Origin: Actinobacillus sp.
Lineage (GTDB): Bacteria; Pseudomonadota; Gammaproteobacteria; Enterobacterales; Pasteurellaceae
Assembly: GCA_020026055.1 (NCBI GenBank)
Contig: JAHHRA010000003.1
Span: 1-64,000, forward strand
Direction: 5' to 3'
DNA length: 64,000 bases
Below, in pieces: positions 33,719-42,583 of this stretch (position 1 is the stretch's first letter; each line of letters starts with the position of its first letter). The notes beneath the pieces were generated by a model that worked only from the letters and a program-made list of their open reading frames with translations, was not told the origin of the DNA and ran no database searches. The translations under genes and the position numbers were made by a program.

Positions 33719-34297
33719 GTGTTATTAAAAAAAAGTAGTCTGTTATTTTCTGCACTGCTACTCAGTGCTTGTTCAAATCAACCTATGCTTACAATTGCCG
33801 ACTTTAATAGTAAAGATTTTCAACCTACGACAAAAAAATCTTACCAAATCGAAGGTAAAACTGTTTCTAAAGCAAATACTGTACATAATATTTTAGAAGG
33901 GACAAATTATATAGCACAAGTAAAAAGCGATGTAGTATTAAAAGGAACTGTGGGTGAACTTTGGGTTGCTCCTCTTCATAAAGTACTTAAAACTTATCGT
34001 AAACCTAATGGTGAAGTTTTAAAAGCCAGTGACTTTATCACAGATCAATTTGTACCATTACAAACACAAATAGGCAAACTTGCTTTTGCTTTATTTGTTC
34101 CTCACCATCAACAAGTGGAAGTTATTACTGCTTGGGGAGATAAACTGATTGCCAATCGTCCAGGAGTAGAACATGGTAAAGGCGATTATTTAGTATGTAG
34201 TGCTGATGAAAAAGGAAAGCCAAATCTAAAAGATATGTGGGTCGTGAATGGTAATATTTTCCCAAATACATATGATATGCAACATTTAAAAAAATAA
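33719..34297 (+). CDS. putative lipoprotein of unknown function
   Basis: 192 residues from a GTG start preceded by AAGGAAATATC. Lipobox LLSAC gives a lipidated Cys near residue 18. A serine/lysine-rich linker, then mixed strands with GTVGELWVAPLHKVLKTYRK, FVPHHQQVEVITAWGD and a C-terminal HGKGDYLVCSADEKGKP and NIFPNTYDM. The KGDYLV plus F-x-x-TY pattern recalls PGDYG-type domains, but I cannot assign it. Probably periplasmic or outer-membrane facing. Confidence 0.75.
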   Translation: MLLKKSSLLFSALLLSACSNQPMLTIADFNSKDFQPTTKKSYQIEGKTVSKANTVHNILEGTNYIAQVKSDVVLKGTVGELWVAPLHKVLKTYRKPNGEVLKASDFITDQFVPLQTQIGKLAFALFVPHHQQVEVITAWGDKLIANRPGVEHGKGDYLVCSADEKGKPNLKDMWVVNGNIFPNTYDMQHLKK

Positions 34298-34353
34298 CCT
34301 ATCTTCAATAATGTTAAAAAGTTAAGCTTTAATAGAAGAATAAGAAGAAATAC

Positions 34354-34399
34354 TTACGTCCCCAAAATCAAGAAAATTTTTCCAACTTTGGGGACGTAA
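34354..34399. repeat. palindromic element, intergenic copy (lipoprotein/purine permease)
   Basis: TTACGTCCCCAAA pairs perfectly with TTTGGGGACGTAA (13 bp) around ATCAAGAAAATTTTTCCAAC. An extra outer pairing (AGAAGAAAT near 34343 with ATTTCTTCT near 34400) extends it. Between convergent genes; no T-run directly after the stem. Inner arms (CCCC/GGGG) differ from the other copies but stay complementary. Confidence 0.85.
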
Positions 34400-34458
34400 T
34401 TTCTTCTGCTTTTTTGTTAACTGCTATTTGCTTTTACTCGTAACAATTTGATTTTAAG

Positions 34459-35772
34459 TTAAATCGCCAGACCAGTTAAATAAAAAATAACTAATCCAAC
34501 TGCGATAATAACCGTTCCTACATTTAATTTATACCATTCTCCTTTGACAATCCGTCCTACGACAAGAGTAGCAAACCCAAGCATAATACCTGTAACGATA
34601 TTCCCTGATAAAACAATAAATACAGCACAGACTAGACCACTTATTGCACCAACACCATCATTAAAGTTGATATGACGAACATTCCCCATCATTAAAAGAC
34701 CAACGTACATTAAGGCAGGTGCTGTCGCATAATTTGGGACAAGTGAAGCAAGAGGTTGTAAAAAAAGCATACATAAGAAAGCAATGCCAACTATGACTGC
34801 GGTTAAACCTGTACGCCCACCTGCCGCTGTGCCTGCGGCAGATTCAATGTAAACTGCTGCTGGTGCAGTACCTAAAACGCCTGAAATAGTACTACAAACA
34901 GAATCCGTAGTTAATGCTTTACCACCATTAATAATTTGTCCTCGCTCATCAATTAAATCAGCTTGTGCAGCGACAGCACGAATAGTACCAGTTGCATCAA
35001 AAACAGCAGTCATCACTAGAGCAAAGACAACAGGTAACACAGCAGGTTTTAGTGCTCCAAGAAGATCTAAACTTAAAAATAAAGCATTTTCATCAAAAGA
35101 AGGCATTTTAAAAATATTATTCGAAAAAGTAACATTTGGATCAAAAATTAAGCCAATTCCTGTGATGGCTAAAATGACTAATAAAATTCCCCCTTTCATT
35201 TGGCGATTTTCTAAACCGATAATGACAGCAAGCCCCACTAATGAAATTAGAACAGAAAAACTTGAAAAATCTCCAAATTTAATAGGAAGTCCTGCCTCAT
35301 TCTTAACAACAATACCTACGCTATTAGTCGCTATTAAAAGCAGAAATAAACCAATTCCAATTCCTGTACCTTGAGCAATACTAATTGGTAAATTTTTTAG
35401 AATCCAAGAACGGATACCTGTAACTGAAATAATAGTAAAGAAAATACCCATCAAAAAAATTGCACCCAATGCTACAGGAATACTTACTTTTTGTCCTATA
35501 ACTAAGCTAAAGGCAGTAAAAGCTGTTAAAGAAATAGCTGCTCCAACACCCATCGGACTATTTGCCCATATCCCCATTAAAATGGAACCAAATCCAGAAA
35601 CTAAACAAGTAGCAATAAAAACACTTTCTATCGGAAAGCCAGCTTCACCTAACATATTTGGAACTACGATAACAGAATAAACCATTGCGAGGAAAGTAGT
35701 TAATCCTGCAGTTACTTCTTGGCGAACAGTTGTGTTCCGTTTAGAAAGTTCAAAAAATTGATCTAAGGACAT
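34459..35772 (-). CDS. AzgA-type NCS2 purine permease
   Basis: 437 residues, about 12-14 membrane segments. The NCS2/AzgA hallmarks are present: TAGLTTFLAMVYSVIVVPNM, the glycine-rich GVGAAISLTAFTAF, GTGIGIGLFL and the C-terminal signature region TTDSVCSTISGVLGTAPAAV with ESAAGTAAGGRTGLTA. Transports adenine or guanine/hypoxanthine by proton symport; substrate cannot be fixed by eye. A PurR-like operator lies 75 bp upstream of the start, consistent with purine repression. Confidence 0.9.
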   Translation of the reverse strand: MSLDQFFELSKRNTTVRQEVTAGLTTFLAMVYSVIVVPNMLGEAGFPIESVFIATCLVSGFGSILMGIWANSPMGVGAAISLTAFTAFSLVIGQKVSIPVALGAIFLMGIFFTIISVTGIRSWILKNLPISIAQGTGIGIGLFLLLIATNSVGIVVKNEAGLPIKFGDFSSFSVLISLVGLAVIIGLENRQMKGGILLVILAITGIGLIFDPNVTFSNNIFKMPSFDENALFLSLDLLGALKPAVLPVVFALVMTAVFDATGTIRAVAAQADLIDERGQIINGGKALTTDSVCSTISGVLGTAPAAVYIESAAGTAAGGRTGLTAVIVGIAFLCMLFLQPLASLVPNYATAPALMYVGLLMMGNVRHINFNDGVGAISGLVCAVFIVLSGNIVTGIMLGFATLVVGRIVKGEWYKLNVGTVIIAVGLVIFYLTGLAI

Positions 35773-35846
35773 AAGAAATACCTATTTAAGTTAGTTAAGA
35801 AAAAAGAATGAGGTTAGAAAAGGTATTTTAACGGATATTTCTCATT

Positions 35847-35862
35847 TCGCAATCGTTTGCGT
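35847..35862. promoter_or_regulatory. PurR-type operator upstream of the purine permease
   Basis: TCGCAATCGTTTGCGT, read on the other strand ACGCAAACGATTGCGA, matches the E. coli PurR consensus ACGCAAACGTTTGCGT at 14 of 16 positions. It lies between the divergent permease and ampG genes, closer to the permease start. Confidence 0.75.
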
Positions 35863-35959
35863 AAGAAAAAAGTTTATTATTTAAAAGAGCAATAAACTTT
35901 TTTAGTTTTTTCTCTAAAAATTTTATACTAAACATATTTTTTAGTTTTGTGAGTTAGTT

Positions 35960-37237
35960 ATGTTTTTTAATTCTTTACTTTTTCAAGAAATTTTTAATCG
36001 TCGAATGCTTATCTGTTTATTTACAGGATTTTCCTCAGGCTTACCACTTTATATTTTAATCTCGCTTTTGCCTGTATGGCTTCGTAAAGAAGGCATTGAT
36101 CTTGCTGTCATTGGTGTATTTACCTTAGTTACTTTACCATTTACTTGGAAATTTCTTTGGTCACCTTTAGTAGATAGATATATTCCACCATTTTTAGGGC
36201 GTCGTCGTGGATGGATGCTAATTACTCAATTACTATTGCTTGTTTCTTTAGTACTTTTTGCTTTTATTAATCCGAAAACAGAAACAGGATTAATATTATT
36301 AGCAATACTTTCTACTTTAGTTGCTTTTTTTTCTGCCACTCAAGATATTGTATTAGATGCATTTCGGCGAGAAATTTTACCAGATAAAGAACTTGGCTTA
36401 GGAAACGCTATCCATGTAAATATGTATCGTGTTGCAAGTTTAATACCAGGATCATTATCATTAGTTCTTGCAGATCATTATAGTTGGCATGTAGTATTCA
36501 TTATTACCGCATTGTTTATGTTACCTGGGTTATTTTTAACACTTGTTTTAAGTTATGAACCCAAAGTCCCTCTCAACAAACATCGTACACTTAAAGATAA
36601 TGTGATTGAACCTTTTAGTGAATTTTTTAGACGTAAAGGAACAAAATCAGCTATTGGTGTTTTATTTTTTATTTTCTTTTATAAGTTAGGTGATAGTATG
36701 GCAACAGCATTGATTTCACCTTTTTATTTAGATATGGGATTTAGTTCAACTCAGATCGGAATTGTAGTAAAAAATGCGGCACTTTGGCCAATGATCATCG
36801 CTAGTATTATAGGGGGGATCATTATGCTCAAAATCGGGATCAATCGTGCATTGTGGCTTTTTGGTGCTGTACAACTTATTACTATTCTCGGCTTTGCATG
36901 GTTGGCACATTTTGGCCACTTTAAACAAGTGGATAATGTTGCATTGTGGAGTTTAGCCGTTGTAGTCGCTGGGGAATATATCGGAGTAGGGTTAGGCACA
37001 GCAGCTTTTGTAGCCTATATTGCTCGTGAAACGAATCCTCTTTACACTGCGACACAATTAGCACTTTTTACGAGTATTGCAGCATTACCTCGAGCGACTT
37101 TTAACAGTCAAGCAGGCATATTAATAGAATATTTAGGATACTATCATTATTTTTGGTTTTGTTTTTTCCTTGCTATTCCAGGAATGTTATGTTTATTTTG
37201 GGTTGCTCCTTGGAAAGATAAAGATGAAATAATTTAA
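35960..37237 (+). CDS. ampG: AmpG muropeptide MFS transporter
   Basis: 425 residues, 12 or more membrane segments. Imports anhydro-muropeptides for peptidoglycan recycling. Conserved AmpG features include FSSGLPLYILISLLPVWLRK, LGRRRGWMLITQ, and SATQDIVLDAFRREIL with the acidic residue in the fourth helix. Shorter than E. coli AmpG (491), as is usual in Haemophilus. Upstream of adk by 125 bp, matching the H. influenzae order. Confidence 0.92.
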   Translation: MFFNSLLFQEIFNRRMLICLFTGFSSGLPLYILISLLPVWLRKEGIDLAVIGVFTLVTLPFTWKFLWSPLVDRYIPPFLGRRRGWMLITQLLLLVSLVLFAFINPKTETGLILLAILSTLVAFFSATQDIVLDAFRREILPDKELGLGNAIHVNMYRVASLIPGSLSLVLADHYSWHVVFIITALFMLPGLFLTLVLSYEPKVPLNKHRTLKDNVIEPFSEFFRRKGTKSAIGVLFFIFFYKLGDSMATALISPFYLDMGFSSTQIGIVVKNAALWPMIIASIIGGIIMLKIGINRALWLFGAVQLITILGFAWLAHFGHFKQVDNVALWSLAVVVAGEYIGVGLGTAAFVAYIARETNPLYTATQLALFTSIAALPRATFNSQAGILIEYLGYYHYFWFCFFLAIPGMLCLFWVAPWKDKDEII

Positions 37238-37361
37238 GAAAAGGTGGAAATTATTAATTATAAAAAATCTAAAGCTTAGAGGTTCGCAAGTAAACGCTAG
37301 AGTTCGTATTCCTTTTTGAGTAAACTAGCAGGGCTTTTTAATTGTAACCAAGAGGTTTTTT

Positions 37362-38006
37362 ATGAATATTATTCTTTTAGGTGCACCTGGTGCAGGAAAA
37401 GGTACACAAGCACAATTTATTATGAATCAGTACAATATCCCACAAATTTCTACAGGTGACATGCTACGCACGGCTATCAAAATTGGTAGCGAATTAGGGA
37501 AACAGGCTAAAACATTAATGGATGCAGGACAACTAGTGCCAGATGAGCTTATTATCTCATTAGTAGAAGATCGTGTAAGCCAAGTTGACTGTAAACAGGG
37601 TTTTTTGCTTGATGGTTTTCCGCGTACTATTCCGCAAGCAGATGCATTAAAAAAAGCAGGTATTAAAATCGATTATGTTTTAGAATTTGATGTACCAGAT
37701 GAAGTAATTGTAGAACGGATGAGTGGGCGTCGTGTACATCCAGCTTCAGGACGTTCGTATCACATTATTTATAATCCACCTAAAATAGCAGGGAAAGATG
37801 ATATAACAGGTGAAGACCTCATTATTCGTGCGGATGATAAACCTGAAACTGTCTTAGATCGTCTCAATATTTACCATAAAACGACTCAACCTTTAGTTGA
37901 CTACTATCAAGCTGAAGCAAGGGCACATAAAACAAAATATTTTCGTTTAGATGGCTCTCAAAAAGTAGACGAAGTCAGTAAAAAATTACGTGAAATATTA
38001 GGTTAG
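37362..38006 (+). CDS. adk: adenylate kinase Adk
   Basis: 214 residues. ATP plus AMP to two ADP. P-loop GAPGAGKGTQAQF at the start, DGFPRTIPQADAL in the middle and RRVHPASGRSYH beginning the long LID, which lacks zinc cysteines as in gammaproteobacteria. Full length. Confidence 0.98.
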   Translation: MNIILLGAPGAGKGTQAQFIMNQYNIPQISTGDMLRTAIKIGSELGKQAKTLMDAGQLVPDELIISLVEDRVSQVDCKQGFLLDGFPRTIPQADALKKAGIKIDYVLEFDVPDEVIVERMSGRRVHPASGRSYHIIYNPPKIAGKDDITGEDLIIRADDKPETVLDRLNIYHKTTQPLVDYYQAEARAHKTKYFRLDGSQKVDEVSKKLREILG

Positions 38007-38019
38007 AATCAAAATTAAT

Positions 38020-38045
38020 AAAGAGGGTATTGCCCTCTTTATTTG
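38020..38045 (+). terminator. rho-independent terminator after adk
   Basis: AAAGAGGG and CCCTCTTT around TATTG (38020-38040), followed by ATTTG. Short stem, weak tail. A decayed palindromic-element half (ACGCCGACTTTTTCGAGAAA at 38069) follows just before the convergent gene's stop. Confidence 0.65.
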
Positions 38046-38103
38046 TGTCAATTAACTGACATTTTCACGCCGACTTTTTCGAGAAAAATTTTATTATTTG
38101 TCT

Positions 38104-39504
38104 TTATTTAGCGTAATAACCACCCATCGCACTGTAAATAGCATTTTCACTTTGAATCAATTTATTTTTAGTGCTAAGCAAAGCCAACTTAGCTGCATTT
38201 TCTGTATTTTTTGCATCTAGCCAATCACGCAGTTCAGTGACACCTGCTCTATAACGGTTTCTATAATAATTTTCCATATAAACGGACGTATTGTAGATTC
38301 CTTTTTCATTTTTAAATTGTGCTTGGGCTTGTTGGAAAGTAAAGTAATTTTTATCAATATCATTTAAAGCAGTAGTAATGCTTTGCTCGAAATTCAATTT
38401 TGCCAAATTGTATGCAGCTTCTGAAATATTTACATTCCAACGCACAGTATTCCAACTCAAAAACGGAAGATTAAGAGAAACCAATCCGGTTGCAATTGGA
38501 GTGTGTAAAGTAGTTCCAACACGATCGCTACGTGAAGCTAAACTTGCTCCGAGCGTAATGCTTGGAAACCAGCTTTTTTGCATCGCTTTTGCATCTTTAA
38601 ATGCACTACGAAGCAAGTAAAGTTTTGCTTTTACATCTGGTCGATTTGCGATAACTGAAACAGGCACATTGAGATTTACACCAGTTAACTTCGTGTTCAA
38701 TAAATTTGGTAACTGAATATTAAGTGGATCACTTGGCTTTAAGTTCAAGAGATTACGCATCATTGCTTGAGTCGTTTTCTGGTTCTCTTGAAGTTGGCTT
38801 AAATTATTTTCTGCTACAAACACAGCTCGTTCAGTTTGATTAGTGCTTGCTCCGTCTACTATACCTTGTAATTTTTTATTTTGCATAATATAGTTAATTT
38901 GTTTGAAATCACGAAGACTTTGTTCAGTAATATTGATTGCTTCTTTTAAATAAGCAAGCTGATAATATGCACCAACTACAGCATTTACTAGAGACAGTTT
39001 AGCAGCTTCCAAGTCTTCTTGGCTTGCGGCATGTTGCCATTCTGCAGCTGAAGTTTGATCTGCCATACGACGCCATAAATCTAGTGTATAGCCAACATTA
39101 ACGCTACCGTTAAAAACATGTGGTGTTGTAGTTAATGGATTATTAGGGTCAGGTAGTGTATTGTGTCCAGTTGTAATATCTTTTTGCCAGTTAGCTCCCA
39201 AACTGCCACTAAAATTTGGAACTAAATTTGCACCGACCAAATTTGCTTTGTATAGAGCAATATTTACAGAAATTGCAGCTTTAGCAAAATCTTTATTGTT
39301 TACTAAGGCTTCTTCAACCAGCCTATTAAGTTGTGGATCTTGATAAAGTTTCCACCATTCTTGGTTTAATTTATATTGTTCAGTAATTTTTTGATATTCT
39401 TCAAAATTTTTTTCACTTTGCTTATGAGGATCACTGATATTAGCACACCCTAAGAGAATCGTTGAAAATGCAATTGTTGTGGCAAGTTTTGTCGGCTTAA
39501 ACAT
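38104..39504 (-). CDS. TolC/OprM-like outer-membrane efflux factor (NodT family lipoprotein)
   Basis: 466 residues. Signal peptide with lipobox ILLGC (Cys19). Two OEP domains with the expected internal repeat of long helices (SAAEWQHAASQEDLEAAKLS and YNLAKLNFEQSITTALND) and the beta-barrel strands between them; PSVIANRPDVKAKLYLLRSA is the family's NRPD motif. It would form the outer-membrane channel of a tripartite pump. No RND, MFS or adaptor gene is adjacent, so its partner lies elsewhere. A TetR-like operator lies at 39596-39613 upstream. Confidence 0.9.
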   Translation of the reverse strand: MFKPTKLATTIAFSTILLGCANISDPHKQSEKNFEEYQKITEQYKLNQEWWKLYQDPQLNRLVEEALVNNKDFAKAAISVNIALYKANLVGANLVPNFSGSLGANWQKDITTGHNTLPDPNNPLTTTPHVFNGSVNVGYTLDLWRRMADQTSAAEWQHAASQEDLEAAKLSLVNAVVGAYYQLAYLKEAINITEQSLRDFKQINYIMQNKKLQGIVDGASTNQTERAVFVAENNLSQLQENQKTTQAMMRNLLNLKPSDPLNIQLPNLLNTKLTGVNLNVPVSVIANRPDVKAKLYLLRSAFKDAKAMQKSWFPSITLGASLASRSDRVGTTLHTPIATGLVSLNLPFLSWNTVRWNVNISEAAYNLAKLNFEQSITTALNDIDKNYFTFQQAQAQFKNEKGIYNTSVYMENYYRNRYRAGVTELRDWLDAKNTENAAKLALLSTKNKLIQSENAIYSAMGGYYAK

Positions 39505-39595
39505 ATTTATTCCTTATGTTATTCATCATTATAACTTGCGGATTTCTAAGTAAAAATATGTAAGAAAATCACAAGATAAGTATTGAATTAGAGGT

Positions 39596-39613
39596 AATGA
39601 ATGTTCGTTCATT
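39596..39613. promoter_or_regulatory. TetR-like operator palindrome upstream of the efflux factor
   Basis: AATGAATGTTCGTTCATT has arms AATGAA/TTCATT and resembles TetR/AcrR-family operators controlling efflux genes. It lies 92 bp before the efflux-factor ATG on the divergent side. No TetR gene is in the window. Confidence 0.5.
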
Positions 39614-39726
39614 AATTAATTAGCAAATTTTACAAGGCAAAGCAGGGAAAAGCAACCTCTGCTTTGTATTCTCTTTACAAAACAGGTAGAATGGCGACAA
39701 TTTTTTCAAATTTTATTGAGGTCAAA

Positions 39727-41394
39727 ATGCACCATTCTGAACAATTAGAAAATATAAAATCTCGTTCAACTAATTTTATTCGAAATATTATTGATGAGGA
39801 TCTTGCTAATGGCACTTGTACACAAGTGCATACTCGTTTCCCCCCAGAACCAAATGGTTATTTACATATTGGACATGCAAAATCAATTTGTTTAAATTTT
39901 GGGATTGCTAAAGATTATCAAGGTTTATGTAATCTACGTTTTGATGACACTAATCCGCTCAAAGAAGAAGTCGAATATGTGGATTCAATTAAAGAAGATG
40001 TCGAATGGTTGGGATTTAAATGGGCAGGTGAGCCTCGTTATGCATCAGATTATTTTGATGCGTTATATGGTTATGCGATCGAGCTTATCAAAAAAGGGTT
40101 AGCATACGTATGTGAGCTTTCGCCAGAAGAAATGCGTGAATATCGTGGAACATTAACCGAACCAGGGAAAAATAGCCCATATCGAGATCGGAGTGTCGAA
40201 GAAAATTTAGCCCTTTTTGAAAAAATGAAAAATGGTGAAGTCGAAGAGGGCAAAATGAGTTTGCGGGCGAAAATTGATATGGCATCACCTTTTATCGTAA
40301 TGCGTGATCCAGTTATTTATCGAATTAAATTCGCTAACCATCACCAAACTGGCGATAAATGGTGCATTTATCCAATGTATGACTTTACACACTGCATTTC
40401 TGATGCAATTGAAGGTATTACGCACTCTATTTGTACTTTAGAATTCCAAGATAACCGTCGGTTATATGATTGGGTGCTGGAACATATTTCTATCGGACGT
40501 CCATTGCCACATCAGTATGAATTTTCTCGATTAAATTTAGAATATACGCTCACTTCTAAACGGAAATTGCTCAAATTAGTTGAGGATAAAGTAGTCGATG
40601 GCTGGAATGATCCGCGTATGCCAACTATTTCTGGTTTACGTCGCCGTGGCTACACGCCTGCTTCACTGCGTGAATTTTGTCGCCGAATCGGAGTTACAAA
40701 ACAAGATAACGTGGTGGAATTTAAAGCGTTAGAAAGTTGTATTCGTGACGATTTGAATGAAAATGCTCCTCGTGCGATGGCAGTAATTAACCCATTGCGC
40801 ATTATCATTGAAAACTTTAATAGTGAAGAAATGCTGAATGTACCAAATCATCCAAATCACGAAGAAATGGGAACTCGTCAATTAGCTTTTACTCGCGAAA
40901 TTTTAATTGATAAAGCTGATTTTCGTGAAGAAGCTAACAAACAATATAAACGTCTTGTTTTAGGTAAAGAAGTTCGTTTACGTAATGCTTACATCATCAA
41001 AGCAGAGCGAGTTGAAAAAGATGTTAATGGTGAAATCACAGTAGTTTACTGCACTTATGATCCTGAAACCTTAGGTAAAAATCCTGCTGATGGTCGCAAA
41101 GTGAAGGGAGTTATTCACTGGGTCTCTGCGAAACATAATGTTCCTGCTGAATTCCGCTTATACAATTGCCTATTCACAGTCCCTAATCCAAGTGCTATAG
41201 AGAATATAGAAGAAGCATTAAACCCAGATTCCTTATTGATTAAAAAAGGTTTCGTTGAAACATCTTTAATTAATGCGAAAGCAGAAAAAGCTTATCAATT
41301 TGAACGCGAAGGTTATTTTTGTGCAGACAGCAAGGACAGTTCGCCAAATCATCTCGTTTTTAATTTAACAGTAAGTTTAAAAGAAAGCTTCTAA
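39727..41394 (+). CDS. glnS: glutaminyl-tRNA synthetase GlnS
   Basis: 555 residues from ATG 39727 (GAGG 6 bases upstream), matching the E. coli start just before TNFIRNIIDEDL; an earlier in-frame ATG at 39664 would add 21 residues without homology. Class I synthetase with RFPPEPNGYLHIGHAKS (HIGH-like) and EYTLTSKRKLLKLV (KMSKS-like, LSKRK position). Full length. Confidence 0.96.
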   Translation: MHHSEQLENIKSRSTNFIRNIIDEDLANGTCTQVHTRFPPEPNGYLHIGHAKSICLNFGIAKDYQGLCNLRFDDTNPLKEEVEYVDSIKEDVEWLGFKWAGEPRYASDYFDALYGYAIELIKKGLAYVCELSPEEMREYRGTLTEPGKNSPYRDRSVEENLALFEKMKNGEVEEGKMSLRAKIDMASPFIVMRDPVIYRIKFANHHQTGDKWCIYPMYDFTHCISDAIEGITHSICTLEFQDNRRLYDWVLEHISIGRPLPHQYEFSRLNLEYTLTSKRKLLKLVEDKVVDGWNDPRMPTISGLRRRGYTPASLREFCRRIGVTKQDNVVEFKALESCIRDDLNENAPRAMAVINPLRIIIENFNSEEMLNVPNHPNHEEMGTRQLAFTREILIDKADFREEANKQYKRLVLGKEVRLRNAYIIKAERVEKDVNGEITVVYCTYDPETLGKNPADGRKVKGVIHWVSAKHNVPAEFRLYNCLFTVPNPSAIENIEEALNPDSLLIKKGFVETSLINAKAEKAYQFEREGYFCADSKDSSPNHLVFNLTVSLKESF

Positions 41395-41401
41395 TTCTTA
41401 A

Positions 41402-41434
41402 ATTGCCTAGGTAAAAACCTAGGCAATCCTTTTA
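41402..41434 (+). terminator. rho-independent terminator after glnS
   Basis: ATTGCCTAGGT pairs with ACCTAGGCAAT around AAAA, followed by CCTTTTATT. Confidence 0.88.
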
Positions 41435-41519
41435 TTATTGTTAAAAAGAATTCTTCATAGATTATAAACACATATTAAATTCTACTGATAATTACAAGAA
41501 ATTATAATAAAGGAAAAAT

Positions 41520-41944
41520 ATGAAAAAATATTTAAAATTGAGTTTGATTTTTTATTATACTTTACTTCCATTTCTATATACGCCCAAAATATTTCAAATA
41601 GAAAATGTGAAATAACAGGCACTCTTATAGATAAGAGTGCTAGCAACAAGTTAGCTCCTTTTATTAAAGGTACATTTGAAAATGAAGATTTATGGATAGA
41701 TATTATTCCATTATGTACTGAAGGAAATATAGTATGTGATAATGTAATATATATAAGTGTAGATAAAAATACTGGCAATTACATTGTATTAAAAGGAAAA
41801 GGATTTTTAGATAAAAATAATAATTTTAAAGAGTATGTTTTTTCTAATAATGAGTATAACTACACTATTAGTATAAATAATTATTTATATATCTCAAGGA
41901 AAGGTAAAATTATAAAAGAAGTTAAATTAAACGATATTAAATAA
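41520..41944 (+). pseudogene. frameshifted gene for a small secreted protein
   Basis: AGGAAAAAT precedes ATG 41520, which opens MKKYLKLSLIF and then stops. Another frame is open to TAA 41942 and encodes a 120-residue hydrophilic domain with four cysteines. The two join exactly if one T is added to the T6 run at 41548-41553: the result is a clean signal peptide, MKKYLKLSLIFLLYFTSISI then YAQ-N. The remainder (CEITGTLIDKSASNKLAPF and on) is unrecognised. Base composition is very A/T-rich. A homopolymer slip means either a recent pseudogene or an on/off phase-variable gene. Confidence 0.65.
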
Positions 41945-41990
41945 TAATATCTCAATTTGTAAATAAAATATGAAGTGATTTAATTTAAAA

Positions 41991-42431
41991 ATGAAACATA
42001 ATGATAATAAAATAATTACGCCACAATTTTGGCAAAAAAAATCCCTACTAGAAATGAATGATGCAGAATGGGAGGCTTTATGTGATGGCTGTGGTATATG
42101 TTGTTATCGCAAATATTTAGATGAAGAAAACGAACTATATTATACGCGAATAGCATGCAATTTTCTTAATATAAAAACGGGGAAATGTAGTAACTATCCT
42201 AATCGTTTTCAATTTGAAGAAGATTGCACTAAGCTTACTAAAGAGAATTTACCTGATTTCTCATGGTTGCCAAGTACTTGTGCTTATCGTCTTCTTTATG
42301 AAGGACGCCCCTTATTAGATTGGCATCCACTGATCTCTGGAAGTTCAGAATCAGTTAAATTAGCAAAGATAGGAATTAAAAATGGTATTCATGAAAAAGA
42401 TGTGATTGACTGGTTTGATTTTGTTATTTGA
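41991..42431 (+). CDS. YcgN family cysteine-cluster protein (UPF0260)
   Basis: 146 residues. The cysteine cluster CDGCGICCYRKY near residue 33 and later CNFLN, CSNYPNRF, DCTKL and STCAYRLL are in the expected order for YcgN/UPF0260, a family with a putative zinc or iron-sulfur site. The conserved ending EGRPLLDWHPLISG is present. Cytoplasmic, function unknown. A/T-rich leader with weak RBS. Confidence 0.9.
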   Translation: MKHNDNKIITPQFWQKKSLLEMNDAEWEALCDGCGICCYRKYLDEENELYYTRIACNFLNIKTGKCSNYPNRFQFEEDCTKLTKENLPDFSWLPSTCAYRLLYEGRPLLDWHPLISGSSESVKLAKIGIKNGIHEKDVIDWFDFVI

Positions 42432-42480
42432 TAAATATAGCAATTTATAAACTACAGGTACGATTATAATTAGAAAACAT

Positions 42481-42504
42481 AAAAAGACCAGCCCGAAGGC
42501 TGGT
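42481..42504 (-). terminator. rho-independent terminator with UUCG loop
   Basis: Seven G/C-rich base pairs closed by a TTCG tetraloop and followed on the minus strand by CTTTTTATG. On the plus strand the hairpin is not followed by T's, so it acts leftward. Confidence 0.75.
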
Positions 42505-42583
42505 AGAAAATAGTTTAGCTATTTATAGTTTATAAGAATTAGGAACTTTATGAATACCAAGTTGTTTAACATTTCACTTGATG
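42481..42583 (-). ncRNA. candidate small RNA transcribed leftward
   Basis: On the minus strand a sigma70-like promoter (TTGCAA at 42617-42612, 16-base spacer, TATATT at 42595-42590) is followed by about 100 bases and a perfect terminator: ACCAGCC, TTCG tetraloop, GGCTGGT, then CTTTTT. No gene of usable size lies between; the only frame with ATG is 17 codons with no good RBS. The ycgN-like gene on the plus strand is convergent. Sequence similarity to known sRNAs is not recognised. Confidence 0.45.

Noticed and set aside
39664..39726. 21-residue N-terminal extension of GlnS
   Set aside because: No homology, and the internal ATG has a GAGG RBS and the usual GlnRS start.
41482..41778. 98-codon minus-strand frame after glnS
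   Set aside because: It lies antisense to the frameshifted secreted-protein gene, whose signal peptide, RBS and frame are more coherent.
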